From Halomonas chromatireducens (lineage in GTDB: Bacteria > Pseudomonadota > Gammaproteobacteria > Pseudomonadales > Halomonadaceae), in NCBI RefSeq assembly GCF_001545155.1, contig NZ_CP014226.1:1246536-1253278 (forward strand): a DNA stretch of 6,743 nt. The letters run 5' to 3'. Below are positions 1-6,608 of the stretch, in pieces. Under the pieces are notes generated by a model. It was not told where the DNA came from. It did not search any database and worked only from the letters and a program-made list of their open reading frames with translations. Numbering within the stretch: position 1 is the first letter of the stretch; each line of letters starts with the position of its first letter. Position numbers and translations under genes: made by a program.

Positions 1-19
1 CCTTAACCGACAAAGAGCT

Positions 20-23
20 GGAG
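20..23 (+). promoter_or_regulatory. Ribosome-binding site of the cheW-like start
   Basis: A GGAG sits 8 bases before the ATG at 32 and supports that start over the later in-frame ATG at 56. Bases 1–31 otherwise hold only leader sequence. A TAA at 4–6 could be the stop of an upstream gene cut by the window edge, but there is too little to identify it. No promoter is visible. Confidence 0.55.
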
Positions 24-31
24 ACTTCCTC

Positions 32-136
32 ATGAACCAGACGACCGAAGCAGCCATGACTGCGGCCGAAGCCCACAACCGTGAATTCCTGGTGTTCTCG
101 CTGGGCGAGGAGGAATACGCGGTCGATATCCTGATC
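32..136 (+). other. cheW: CheW N-terminal fragment (5' part of the hybrid ORF)
   Basis: CheW couples chemoreceptors to the CheA kinase. Residues 15–34 ([20 protein letters not shown]) match the family's opening beta strand, usually followed by a VQEIRGY-type segment. Here that segment is absent and LpxK sequence follows. The preceding ~14 residues are the short variable tail typical of CheW starts. Only about a fifth of a normal CheW (~160 residues) is present, so it is a fragment. The identification rests on about 20 residues; a CheW domain of a CheV or hybrid protein cannot be excluded, though the start at 32 with its own ribosome-binding site favours a stand-alone CheW. Confidence 0.7.
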
Positions 137-688
137 AGTGACGATGGGCTGCAGCACCTGGCGCTGGGCCGTGATATGGAGCTGGTCATCGTCGATGGAC
201 GGCGTGGCTTCGGCAATGGACGCTGCCTCCCGGCAGGCCCGCTACGCGAGCCGCTGGCCCGACTGGAGGAGGTGGATGCGGTGCTGGTCAACGGCGCCCC
301 ATCCTTTGCCATGCCCGAGCGGGGCTGGACCTTTCGGCTGGCGCCGATGCAGTGGCGCGCACTGCAGGACGATTCACGCTTTCCGCTCTTGCCGCTGCCT
401 TTCTCAGGGCCGGTTCATGCGGTGGCGGGTATCGGCAACCCGGGCCGCTTCTTCGCCACTTTGGCAGAGATGGGAATTGAGGCCCGGCCACATGCCATGG
501 CCGACCATCACGCCTTCACCGCGCGGGACCTTGCCTTCGACGACGGGCTGCCGGTGGTGATGACGGCCAAGGATGCCGAGAAATGCCAGTTCCTTGCGCC
601 GGCCGACAGCTGGGTGCTGGAGGTGGAAGCGCAGCCGGTTGCCGGATTCGCGGCATGGCTGGATGCTCGGCTGGAAGCGCTACGATAA
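32..688 (+). CDS. lpxK: Hybrid ORF: CheW N-terminus fused in frame to LpxK (lipid A 4'-kinase) C-terminal part
   Basis: The 218-residue ORF has two unrelated parts. Residues 1–34 look like the start of a CheW chemotaxis coupling protein ([18 protein letters not shown]). From residue 35 it is LpxK, the inner-membrane kinase that phosphorylates the 4' position of the tetraacyldisaccharide lipid A precursor. Visible LpxK blocks are [14 protein letters not shown] (35–48, with the conserved DDGxQH), [17 protein letters not shown] (59–75), [10 protein letters not shown] (132–141), [11 protein letters not shown] (157–167) and MTAKDAEKC (177–185). LpxK is usually about 330 residues, so roughly 150 N-terminal residues are missing, including the membrane anchor and the P-loop ATP site. 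The fragment should therefore have no kinase activity. The stop lies 59 bases before ycaR, the usual lpxK neighbour, so this is the native 3' end of lpxK with a foreign 5' end. A natural deletion is unlikely because lpxK is essential in most LPS producers. Confidence 0.9.
   Translation: MNQTTEAAMTAAEAHNREFLVFSLGEEEYAVDILISDDGLQHLALGRDMELVIVDGRRGFGNGRCLPAGPLREPLARLEEVDAVLVNGAPSFAMPERGWTFRLAPMQWRALQDDSRFPLLPLPFSGPVHAVAGIGNPGRFFATLAEMGIEARPHAMADHHAFTARDLAFDDGLPVVMTAKDAEKCQFLAPADSWVLEVEAQPVAGFAAWLDARLEALR
132..137 (+). other. Junction between unrelated loci at TGATCA
   Basis: CheW similarity ends at the CTG codon 131–133 and LpxK similarity begins at the ATC codon 134–136. The joining sequence is the BclI hexamer TGATCA, containing the 4-base Sau3AI/MboI site GATC. 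LpxK normally reads V/I-I-S-D-D here, so GTGATCAGT would be a native LpxK spelling and the GATC could be shared by both partners. That it is a ligation point is an inference. Confidence 0.65.
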
Positions 689-747
689 CCTATACGATAC
701 CGTGGCCACTGTCTGGCGACGGTCACCGTTCACCGCGGAGGTACAAG

Positions 748-957
748 ATGGACAAGGAACTGCTGGCGATGCTGGTCTGCCCGCTGTGCAAGGGCAAGCT
801 CAAGTATAATCGTGAGGCCCAGGAGCTGCACTGCCTCTACGATGGCCTGGCCTATCCGATTCGCGATGGTATCCCCGTCATGCTGCCCGAAGAAGCCCGT
901 CAGTTGGACGTCGATGAAAAGCTGCCGACGTCACCCGGACGCATGGGAGGCGCCTGA
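748..957 (+). CDS. ycaR: YcaR, Trm112-like small zinc-ribbon-type protein
   Basis: This 69-residue protein matches the YcaR/UPF0434 (Trm112-like) family in length and pattern. It opens [20 protein letters not shown], with the CPxC pair at Cys11 and Cys14, then has a third Cys at 29 (ELHC) and the family signature [13 protein letters not shown] (35–47). The Cys pattern suggests a zinc-ribbon-like fold. The molecular role of the bacterial members is not established; related Trm112 proteins activate methyltransferases. The ATG at 748 is chosen because GGAGG lies 6 bases upstream (737–741) and the conserved N-terminus begins there; longer readings are out of family. Its stop overlaps the kdsB start (TGATG), so the two are probably translationally coupled. 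The lpxK–ycaR–kdsB order is widely conserved in gammaproteobacteria. The last ~10 residues are variable. Confidence 0.93.
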   Translation: MDKELLAMLVCPLCKGKLKYNREAQELHCLYDGLAYPIRDGIPVMLPEEARQLDVDEKLPTSPGRMGGA

Positions 958-1733
958 TGGGGGGCGCGGCCAATGCGTTCATTGCCGTGATCCCGGCTCG
1001 CTTCGCTGCGTCGCGGCTGCCGGGCAAGCCGCTGCTCGACATTGCCGGCGAGCCCATGGTGGCGCACGTCTGGCGCCGTGCCTGCGAAAGCGCCGCCCAG
1101 CGGGTGATCGTGGCGACAGACGATGCCCGTATCCGCGAAGCGCTGGCGCCCTTCGATGCCGAGGTCGTGATGACCCGGGCCGACCATCCGTCGGGTACCG
1201 ATCGACTCGCCGAAGTGGCCGAACGGCTGGGTCTTGCGGACGAAGCGGTACTGGTCAACGTTCAGGGCGACGAGCCGCTGATTCCGCCGCAGTTGATCGA
1301 TCAGGTGGCGGCAAGGCTCTTCGATGACCCCGAGGCCTCCATCGCGACCCTGGCCGAGCCGATCGCTGACGTGGATACGTTGTTCAATCCCAATGTTGTC
1401 AAGGTGGTGCGGGCTTTCTCAGGCCGCGCCCTCTATTTCTCCCGCGCCCCCATCCCCTGGGACCGCCAGGCGTTCGCGTCGCGCCCCGACTGGCTCGAGA
1501 CCGACGGCTGGCTGCGTCACATCGGGCTGTATGCCTATCGCGCCGGCTTCCTGGCGCAATATGGTGACTGGACGCCGTCGCCCCTGGAGCAGCTCGAGCA
1601 GCTTGAGCAGTTGAGGGCGCTGCATCACGGCCATGCCATTCAGGTCGCCCTGGCGGCGCTGCCAAATCCTGCCGGCGTGGATACCGTCGAGGATCTTGAG
1701 CGGGTCAGGTCGCTGCTGGCCCGGAATCACTGA
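957..1733 (+). CDS. kdsB: 3-deoxy-manno-octulosonate cytidylyltransferase (CMP-Kdo synthetase)
   Basis: KdsB activates Kdo with CTP to give CMP-Kdo, the donor for the inner core of lipopolysaccharide; it is cytosolic and Mg-dependent. The 258-residue product is full length (E. coli ~248). Visible blocks are the nucleotide-binding start [19 protein letters not shown] (11–29), IVATDD (51–56), [16 protein letters not shown] (72–87), [11 protein letters not shown] (100–110, with the metal-binding Asp105), [12 protein letters not shown] (159–170), [12 protein letters not shown] (187–198), [15 protein letters not shown] (208–222) and [12 protein letters not shown] (240–251, second metal Asp242). 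The ATG at 957 overlaps the ycaR stop and has GGAGG at 946–950. Residues 2–7 are a small extension before the conserved AVIPAR block. The stop overlaps the next gene's Shine–Dalgarno sequence. Confidence 0.97.
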   Translation: MGGAANAFIAVIPARFAASRLPGKPLLDIAGEPMVAHVWRRACESAAQRVIVATDDARIREALAPFDAEVVMTRADHPSGTDRLAEVAERLGLADEAVLVNVQGDEPLIPPQLIDQVAARLFDDPEASIATLAEPIADVDTLFNPNVVKVVRAFSGRALYFSRAPIPWDRQAFASRPDWLETDGWLRHIGLYAYRAGFLAQYGDWTPSPLEQLEQLEQLRALHHGHAIQVALAALPNPAGVDTVEDLERVRSLLARNH

Positions 1734-1743
1734 GGAACTCGCC

Positions 1744-2223
1744 ATGCGCGTACTGTTTGTCTGCCTTGGCAATATCTGCCGTTCCCCTACTGCCGAAGGC
1801 GTCTTTCGCCAGCAGTTGGAAGCCGCCGGCCTGTCCGAACGGGTCGAGGTCGACTCCTGCGGCATCGCTGCCTGGCACGTTGGCAAGGCGCCTGACCCCC
1901 GGACCCATGAAGCCGCCATGCGGCGGGGCGTCGACCTGGGCAACCTGCGGGCTCGCCAGCTTGCGGCAGACGATTTCAACCGCTTCGACTACCTGCTGGC
2001 CATGGATCAGGCCAACCTGGCGGCGCTGCACGAGCAGCGCCCAGCCGGCTGCCGGGCCCATGTGGGGCTGTTTCTTGACTTCGCCGGCCATGCCGGGCGC
2101 GAGGTCCCCGATCCCTACTACGGGGGCGAGCAGGGCTTCGAGGAGGTACTGGACCTGGTCGATGCGGCTTCCAGGGGGCTGATCGAGGAGATTCGCCAGC
2201 GACTCGAGGCGCAGCCGTCTTGA
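1744..2223 (+). CDS. ptpA: Low-molecular-weight protein tyrosine phosphatase
   Basis: This is a complete 159-residue cytosolic LMW-PTP. The catalytic P-loop CLGNICRS (Cys7 nucleophile to Arg13–Ser14) is at the N-terminus, and the general-acid loop VPDPYYGG (Asp123, with Tyr125/Tyr126) is near the C-terminus, so all catalytic residues are present. Other family blocks are VDSCGIAAWHVGKAPDPR (36–53) and FDYLLAMDQANL (81–92). The ATG at 1744 is set by GAGGA (1732–1736) that overlaps the kdsB stop. It sits between kdsB and murB, as in Pseudomonas (PA2978 by memory). Relatives such as Wzb dephosphorylate tyrosine kinases that control exopolysaccharide export, but no such kinase is visible here, so its substrate is unknown. 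The stop overlaps the TTG start of murB. Confidence 0.95.
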   Translation: MRVLFVCLGNICRSPTAEGVFRQQLEAAGLSERVEVDSCGIAAWHVGKAPDPRTHEAAMRRGVDLGNLRARQLAADDFNRFDYLLAMDQANLAALHEQRPAGCRAHVGLFLDFAGHAGREVPDPYYGGEQGFEEVLDLVDAASRGLIEEIRQRLEAQPS

Positions 2224-3230
2224 GCGGTGAGATCCTGACCGACCATGACCTGAGTCGTGCCAACACCCTGGGGCTGCCCTGTGTCGCCGAAGCCTTCGCG
2301 GCACCGCACCGCACTCCTGCGCTGCAGGCGCTCCTGTTGCAGGCCACGCAGCAGGATTCGCCGGTGACGGTACTGGGCGGTGGCAGTAATCTGATCCTGC
2401 CGGAGCGGCTGTCGGGGCTGGTGCTGCAGCCGGCCCTGGGTGACTGGTGGCTGGAAGAGACGCCGAACCAGGTGCTGGTGCATGCCGGGGCCGGGGTCAA
2501 CTGGCATACGCTGGTCATGGCCCTGGCTGCTGACGGGCTATGGGGCATCGAGAACCTGGCGCTGATCCCGGGACACTGTGGCGCCGCACCGATCCAGAAT
2601 ATCGGCGCCTACGGCGTGGAGCTCTGCGATGTGCTGGAGGCCGTGCATCTGATCCACATGGACGACGCTCGTGAACAGGTGTTGACGCCAGAGGAGTGCG
2701 CCTTCGGATATCGCGACAGCATCTTCAAGCATGAGCTCGCGGGCAGGGTGGTAATCACCCGCCTGGTGCTCCGCCTCTCCCGAACGCCGCATCCGCGGCT
2801 CGAGTACGGCGACCTGGCCAGCCGGGTCGGCGACGCTCCGACGGCCCTGCAGGTGGCCGAGGCCGTCTGCCGGGTGCGCCGCGAAAAGCTGCCCGACCCG
2901 GCACTGCTCGGCAATGCAGGCAGCTTCTTCAAGAACCCCCTGGTGAGCCGGGAGACAGCCGATCGACTGCTGACGGCCTATCCGGAATTGCCGCACTTCA
3001 CCCAGCCGGATGGTCGTATCAAGCTGGCGGCTGGCTGGCTGATTGAACGCTGTGGCCTCAAGGGCTGGCGGCAAGGGCACTTCGGCGTACACGACCGCCA
3101 GGCCCTGGTGCTGGTCCACTTCGGTGGCGGCAGTGCCGCAGAGCTGCTGGACTTTGCCGCAGCGGTGGCCGGCCAGGTGGCCGAGCGTTTCGGTGTCGAG
3201 CTCGAGCGCGAGCCACGCCTGGCGGGCTGA
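2220..3230 (+). CDS. murB: UDP-N-acetylenolpyruvoylglucosamine reductase
   Basis: MurB is the FAD enzyme that uses NADPH to reduce UDP-GlcNAc-enolpyruvate to UDP-MurNAc, an early cytosolic step of peptidoglycan synthesis. The 336-residue product has the FAD-binding block VLGGGSNLILPE (51–62), HAGAGVNWHTLV (88–99), ENLALIPGHCGAAPIQNIGA plus YGVE (111–134), FGYRDSIFKHE (162–172, Arg165), LPDPALLGNAGSFFKNP (224–240, proton-donor Ser235), KLAAGWLIERCGLKG (268–282) and the C-terminal Glu331 that pairs with it. It is type I, closest in layout to the E. coli enzyme. No ATG lies in frame near the start. The TTG at 2220 overlaps the preceding stop (TTGA) and has GAGG at 2206–2209, so it is taken as the start, probably translationally coupled. 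It is the last gene of the operon, facing rne. Confidence 0.95.
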   Translation: MSGEILTDHDLSRANTLGLPCVAEAFAAPHRTPALQALLLQATQQDSPVTVLGGGSNLILPERLSGLVLQPALGDWWLEETPNQVLVHAGAGVNWHTLVMALAADGLWGIENLALIPGHCGAAPIQNIGAYGVELCDVLEAVHLIHMDDAREQVLTPEECAFGYRDSIFKHELAGRVVITRLVLRLSRTPHPRLEYGDLASRVGDAPTALQVAEAVCRVRREKLPDPALLGNAGSFFKNPLVSRETADRLLTAYPELPHFTQPDGRIKLAAGWLIERCGLKGWRQGHFGVHDRQALVLVHFGGGSAAELLDFAAAVAGQVAERFGVELEREPRLAG

Positions 3231-3308
3231 TTGCCACTGAGCCTCCATAGTCCGTGATGGACAGTCCGTCGTCGATCGCCCGTCGTCGAAAAACAGCCAT
3301 CGAAACGA

Positions 3309-3336
3309 AAACGCCCGCGCAAATGCGCGGGCGTTT
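3309..3336. terminator. Bidirectional intrinsic terminator between murB and rne
   Basis: A perfect 12-bp GC-rich stem (AAACGCCCGCGC at 3309–3320 and its complement at 3325–3336) closes a 4-base AAAT loop. The plus-strand arm ends in TTT followed by CCTTT, and on the minus strand the stem is followed by TTCGTTTCG, so it has T-rich exits both ways. It lies 78 bases after the murB stop and 20 bases beyond the rne stop, between convergent genes. The rest of this gap (3231–3308) holds no gene; it has a 10-base direct repeat, CCGTCGTCGA, at 3266 and 3280 of no clear meaning. Confidence 0.88.
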
Positions 3337-3356
3337 CCTTTATGGCAGGCCGGGCG

Positions 3357-6300
3357 TCAGCCCTGCTTGCCATCCTGGGCCTTGGCTTCCTGCTCACGAC
3401 GGCGGATCTCCCGCGGATCGTTGTGAGCACGACGGCGCCGACGGCGCTGTGCCGGCGTTTCGTCCTTGGGGGCGTCGGCATCCGCGTCTGCCTCACCGGG
3501 CTGCTCGGCCTTCGGCTGCTCAGGCTTGGCTTCCGCCTTGGGCGCGTCGGCGGGCTTCTCGGCCGACTTGGGCGCCTCTGGCTTGGGCTGCTCGGCCTTC
3601 GCCTGCTCGGCTTTCGGCTGCTCGGGCTTGGCTTCCGCTTTGGGCGCGTCGGCCGCTTTCTCTGCCGGCTTGGACGCCTCTGGCTTGGGCTGCTCGGCCT
3701 TTGGCTGCTCGGGCTTGGTTTCCGCCTTGGGCGCGTCGACCGCTTTCTCTGCCGGTTTGGGCGCCTCTGGCTTGGGCTGCTCGGCCTTTGGCTGCTCGGG
3801 CTTGGTTTCCGCCTCGGGCGCGTCGACCGCTTTCTCTGCCGGCTTGGGCGCCTCTGGCTTGGGCTGCTCGGCCTTCGGCTGCTCGGGCTTGGCTTCTGCC
3901 TTGGGCGCGTCGGCCGCTTTCTCTGCCGGCTTGGGCGTCTCTGGCTTGGGCTGCTCGGCCTTCGGCTGCTCGGGGTTGGCTTCCGCTTTGGGCGCGTCGG
4001 CCGCTTTCTCTGCCGGCTTGGGCGCCTCTGGCTTGGACTGCTCGGCCTTCGGCTGCTCGGGCTTGGCTTCCGCCTTGTGCGTGTCGGCCGCTGTCTCTGC
4101 CGGCTTGAGCTTATCGGCTGCTGTCTCTACCGGCTCGGGCGACTCGGGCTGGGCCTGGGCGGTATCCGCGGCTTCGGCCTGCAGGCGCTTCTGCTCGGCT
4201 TCAGCCTGGGGGTTGATGGCATGCTTGCGTGTACGATTGCGCGGGTTGTTACGTGTCCGCTTCGGCTTGCCATCATCCACCTTGATGGTTTCATCGGGCT
4301 TCGCACTCTCGGCAGACTTCGCCGCTACCTTTTCCTGCGGCTTCTCGGCGCTATCCGGCTTCTGACGACGGGCCGAGTCGTCACGGCCGCGCGAGGGTTG
4401 CCGGCTTTCCTCCTGCGGCTGAGGCTTCTCCTGACGATCCTGCTGTTGAGACCTGTCCTGCCGGCTCTGGCCACGACCGCCACGATTGCCCCGCGTGTCG
4501 CCACGCCCTGAACCGGCTTGGCTTTCTTGACGCTCATTGGCCTGGCGATCGCCGCGACCGCCTTCCTGCTGGCGACCCTGGCTGCGCTGAGCGCGAGCAT
4601 CGTCACGCCCTTCGCCACGCGGCCGGCGCTGGCGGCCACGGCCATTACGGTCGTCGCTGCGGGACTGCGGCTCGGCTGCGGCAGGCTTGCGGGGCGTTTG
4701 GCTTTCGGCCTCGGTGCTGTCAGTGGTTCCCAGCCACTTGGCCATGCCCTTCACCAGGCGGCCGAGCACCCCGGGGCTGCTAGGTAGTGCCGGTGTCGCC
4801 GGTTCGCTGGCGCTCTGCTGCGGCTGTTGTTGCTGATGCTGGAGCGATGCGGGCGCCGGCTCGTTATGGATGACCGTCTTCACCGCCGCTTCGGTACGCA
4901 ACACCGGCTTGGCAATGCTGGCGTCCGGCTCCTTGCCCACTTCGGTGTCGACCGAGAGCTCGAAGCTGGACTTCTCCTGCTCGCCATCCTCCTCGACGTG
5001 GTCATCGCGCAGGCGCTGAACGTCGTAGTGGGGCGTGTCCATGTCCGGGTTGGGCAGTACCAGCACACGCACGTCCTGGCGGGCCTCGATATCGGCCAGC
5101 ACGGCACGCTTCTCGTTGAGCAGGTAGGTCGCAACCGGCACCGGCAGGATGGCGCGGATCTGTGCGCTGCGCTCCTTCATGGCCTCTTCTTCGATAAGGC
5201 GCATGATGGATAGCGAGAGGGAGCGCACGTCACGGATGGTGCCCTGGCCGTTACAGCGGGGACAGACGACACCGCTGGTTTCACCCAGGGAGGGGCGCAG
5301 ACGCTGGCGAGACATTTCCATCAGGCCGAAGCGCGATATGCGGCCGATCTGCACCCGGGCGCGGTCCAGCTTGAGCGCATCGCGCATGCGGTTCTCGACT
5401 TCCCGCTGGTTACGCGCGGGGCTCATGTCGATGAAATCGATCACCACCAGACCACCGATATCGCGTAGACGCAGCTGGCGGGCGATCTCGTCGGCGGCCT
5501 CGGAGTTGGTCTGCAGGGCGGTCTCTTCGATATCGCTGCCACGGGTGGCGCGAGCCGAGTTGATATCGATGGAGACCAGTGCCTCGGTGTGGTCGATGAC
5601 GATGGAGCCGCCGGAGGGCAGCTTCACTTCACGCTCGTAGGCGGTCTCGATCTGCGATTCGATCTGGAAGCGCGAGAACAGCGGAACCTCATCGGCGTAG
5701 AGCTTGATCTTCTGCTGGTAGGAGGGCATCACCTGGCGGATGAAGGTCAGCGCTTCCTGATGCACGACCGGGCTGTCGATGAGCACCTCGCCGATATCCT
5801 GGCGCAGGTAATCGCGCATGGCGCGGATAATGACATTGGATTCGCGATAGATCAGGAACGGAGCCGGTCGCTTGACGGCTTCCTCGGTGATCGACTCCCA
5901 CACCTGGACCAGGTAGTCGAGGTCCCACTGGAGCTCTTCGGCACTGCGACCAATGCCGGCGGTACGCACGATCACGCCCATCTTGTCCGGTACGGTGAGC
6001 TCGCCCATGGCCTCCTTGAGCTGGCTGCGCTCGTCACCCTCGATGCGGCGCGAGATGCCGCCGGCACGGGGGTTGTTGGGCATCAGTACCAGGAAGCGGC
6101 CGGCCAGACTGATAAAGGTGGTAAGTGCAGCGCCCTTGTTGCCGCGCTCCTCTTTGTCCACCTGAACGATGACTTCCTGTCCCTCCTTGAGCACCTCCTT
6201 GATGCTGGGGCGTCCCGAAGTTTCCTTCAGGAAATATTCGCGGGAAATCTCCTTGAGGGGAAGGAAGCCATGGCGATCGGCACCGAAGTCGACGAAGGCG

Positions 6301-6464
6301 GCTTCGAGGGAAGGCTCTACGCGGGTAATCTTGCCGCGGTAGATGTTGGCTTTTTTCTGTTCCCTGGCACCGGATTCGATGTCCAGGTCGTAAAGGCGTT
6401 GTCCATCGACCAGAGCAACCCGCAGTTCTTCAGGCTGGGTCGCATTGATGAGCATCCGTTTCAT
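3357..6464 (-). CDS. rne: Ribonuclease E
   Basis: This is the essential endoribonuclease and degradosome scaffold, 1035 residues (E. coli 1061). The catalytic half is intact: start [21 protein letters not shown]1 RNA-binding domain (~36–118, [20 protein letters not shown]), 5'-sensor VRTAGIG (166–172), metal site Asp300/Asn302 ([13 protein letters not shown]) and Asp343 (VIDFIDM), and Zn-link CPRC (401–404). The scaffold half has a predicted membrane-targeting amphipathic helix (564–579, [16 protein letters not shown]), an Arg/Gly/Gln-rich RNA-binding stretch (~602–700), a basic block [16 protein letters not shown] (733–748), a 29-residue tandem repeat (797–989) and a basic end with [17 protein letters not shown] (1007–1023). 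The ATG at 6464 is preferred over the upstream one at 6584 because it begins the conserved N-terminus and the 40 extra residues resemble nothing in the family. The ribosome-binding site is weak (GCGAGA). Degradosome partners cannot be read from sequence. Confidence 0.97.
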   Translation of the reverse strand: MKRMLINATQPEELRVALVDGQRLYDLDIESGAREQKKANIYRGKITRVEPSLEAAFVDFGADRHGFLPLKEISREYFLKETSGRPSIKEVLKEGQEVIVQVDKEERGNKGAALTTFISLAGRFLVLMPNNPRAGGISRRIEGDERSQLKEAMGELTVPDKMGVIVRTAGIGRSAEELQWDLDYLVQVWESITEEAVKRPAPFLIYRESNVIIRAMRDYLRQDIGEVLIDSPVVHQEALTFIRQVMPSYQQKIKLYADEVPLFSRFQIESQIETAYEREVKLPSGGSIVIDHTEALVSIDINSARATRGSDIEETALQTNSEAADEIARQLRLRDIGGLVVIDFIDMSPARNQREVENRMRDALKLDRARVQIGRISRFGLMEMSRQRLRPSLGETSGVVCPRCNGQGTIRDVRSLSLSIMRLIEEEAMKERSAQIRAILPVPVATYLLNEKRAVLADIEARQDVRVLVLPNPDMDTPHYDVQRLRDDHVEEDGEQEKSSFELSVDTEVGKEPDASIAKPVLRTEAAVKTVIHNEPAPASLQHQQQQPQQSASEPATPALPSSPGVLGRLVKGMAKWLGTTDSTEAESQTPRKPAAAEPQSRSDDRNGRGRQRRPRGEGRDDARAQRSQGRQQEGGRGDRQANERQESQAGSGRGDTRGNRGGRGQSRQDRSQQQDRQEKPQPQEESRQPSRGRDDSARRQKPDSAEKPQEKVAAKSAESAKPDETIKVDDGKPKRTRNNPRNRTRKHAINPQAEAEQKRLQAEAADTAQAQPESPEPVETAADKLKPAETAADTHKAEAKPEQPKAEQSKPEAPKPAEKAADAPKAEANPEQPKAEQPKPETPKPAEKAADAPKAEAKPEQPKAEQPKPEAPKPAEKAVDAPEAETKPEQPKAEQPKPEAPKPAEKAVDAPKAETKPEQPKAEQPKPEASKPAEKAADAPKAEAKPEQPKAEQAKAEQPKPEAPKSAEKPADAPKAEAKPEQPKAEQPGEADADADAPKDETPAQRRRRRRAHNDPREIRRREQEAKAQDGKQG
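3498..4076 (-). repeat. 87-bp in-frame tandem repeat in the RNase E tail (~6.6 copies)
   Basis: RNase E residues 797–989 consist of a 29-residue unit starting at 797, 826, 855, 884, 913 and 942, with a partial copy from 976. The unit contains [13 protein letters not shown] and ends in [10 protein letters not shown] typical unit has six Lys and six Glu/Asp, so it is near-neutral and rich in Pro and Ala, predicting a disordered or extended linker. The sixth copy (942–975) is 34 residues because a KAEQA-type block is duplicated (15 bp). Copies differ by a few substitutions (for example Asn829, Glu884, Thr887). A degenerate leading part ([15 protein letters not shown], 780–794) shows the array once reached further. 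Copy number probably varies between strains. Confidence 0.93.
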
Positions 6465-6603
6465 AGTGTCTCGCAAACTGGACGCACCGGTGGGCATCGA
6501 AGAAGGCGAACCTCTGGGTGCTGCGTGCTCGTGCTCAGCGCATGTCGCGGATGCACAGTGGCGCCCGATCGTACCGGTACCCACGGTGGGTCCAGCACGA
6601 CAT
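6465..6603 (-). promoter_or_regulatory. rne leader region (truncated)
   Basis: These 139 bases lie upstream of the rne start and contain no convincing gene on either strand. They hold a perfect 10-base palindrome GTACCGGTAC (6571–6580) overlapping an inverted repeat ACCCAC/GTGGGT (6579–6591), which could form a small stem in the transcript. In E. coli the rne leader is several hundred bases long and mediates autoregulation by RNase E cleavage; a similar role here is inference. The leader seems cut short at the TGATCA of 6603, and I see no clear promoter in what remains. The divergent rluC gene often found beyond it is absent. Confidence 0.5.
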
Positions 6604-6608
6604 GATCA
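6603..6608 (+). other. Second junction between unrelated loci at TGATCA
   Basis: Similarity to the transporter binding protein can be followed back exactly to the GAT codon at 6604–6606 (D-H-V-E), where GATCAT is a natural spelling. Upstream lies rne leader sequence, with no transporter-like residues in that frame. The joining hexamer is again TGATCA. A third TGATCA lies inside the transporter fragment at 6713–6718. Confidence 0.6.

Noticed and set aside
680..747. Possible promoter between lpxK and ycaR (TATACGAT-like box, near-repeat TACGATA, ACGGTCACCGT inverted repeat)
   Set aside because: No matching -35 box at proper spacing, and the gap is only 59 bases inside a conserved operon; too weak to annotate.
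1584..1616. [10 protein letters not shown] mini-repeat in KdsB
   Set aside because: This segment is naturally LEQ/LEM-rich in KdsB (compare E. coli LEHIEMLEQL), so it is ordinary family sequence.
3266..3289. Two CCGTCGTCGA direct repeats in the murB–rne gap, as a possible att or binding site
   Set aside because: Short, GC-rich and without any integrase or element nearby; chance is sufficient.
3254..4511. Long plus-strand ORFs in all three frames opposite the RNase E tail (up to 389 codons), with periodic Leu/Gly/Ala/Ser-rich products
   Set aside because: They mirror the 87-bp repeat and GC-rich codons of rne; the period is a multiple of three, so stops are absent in every copy. No ribosome-binding site or family resemblance.
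6465..6584. 40-residue N-terminal extension of RNase E from an ATG at 6584
   Set aside because: The residues ([15 protein letters not shown] and on) resemble no RNase E, and the conserved N-terminus begins at the ATG at 6464; this is leader sequence.
5589..6605. 338-codon plus-strand ORF opposite the RNase E catalytic half
   Set aside because: It is antisense to a strongly conserved coding sequence and has no recognisable domain; it is open because of GC-rich codon bias.
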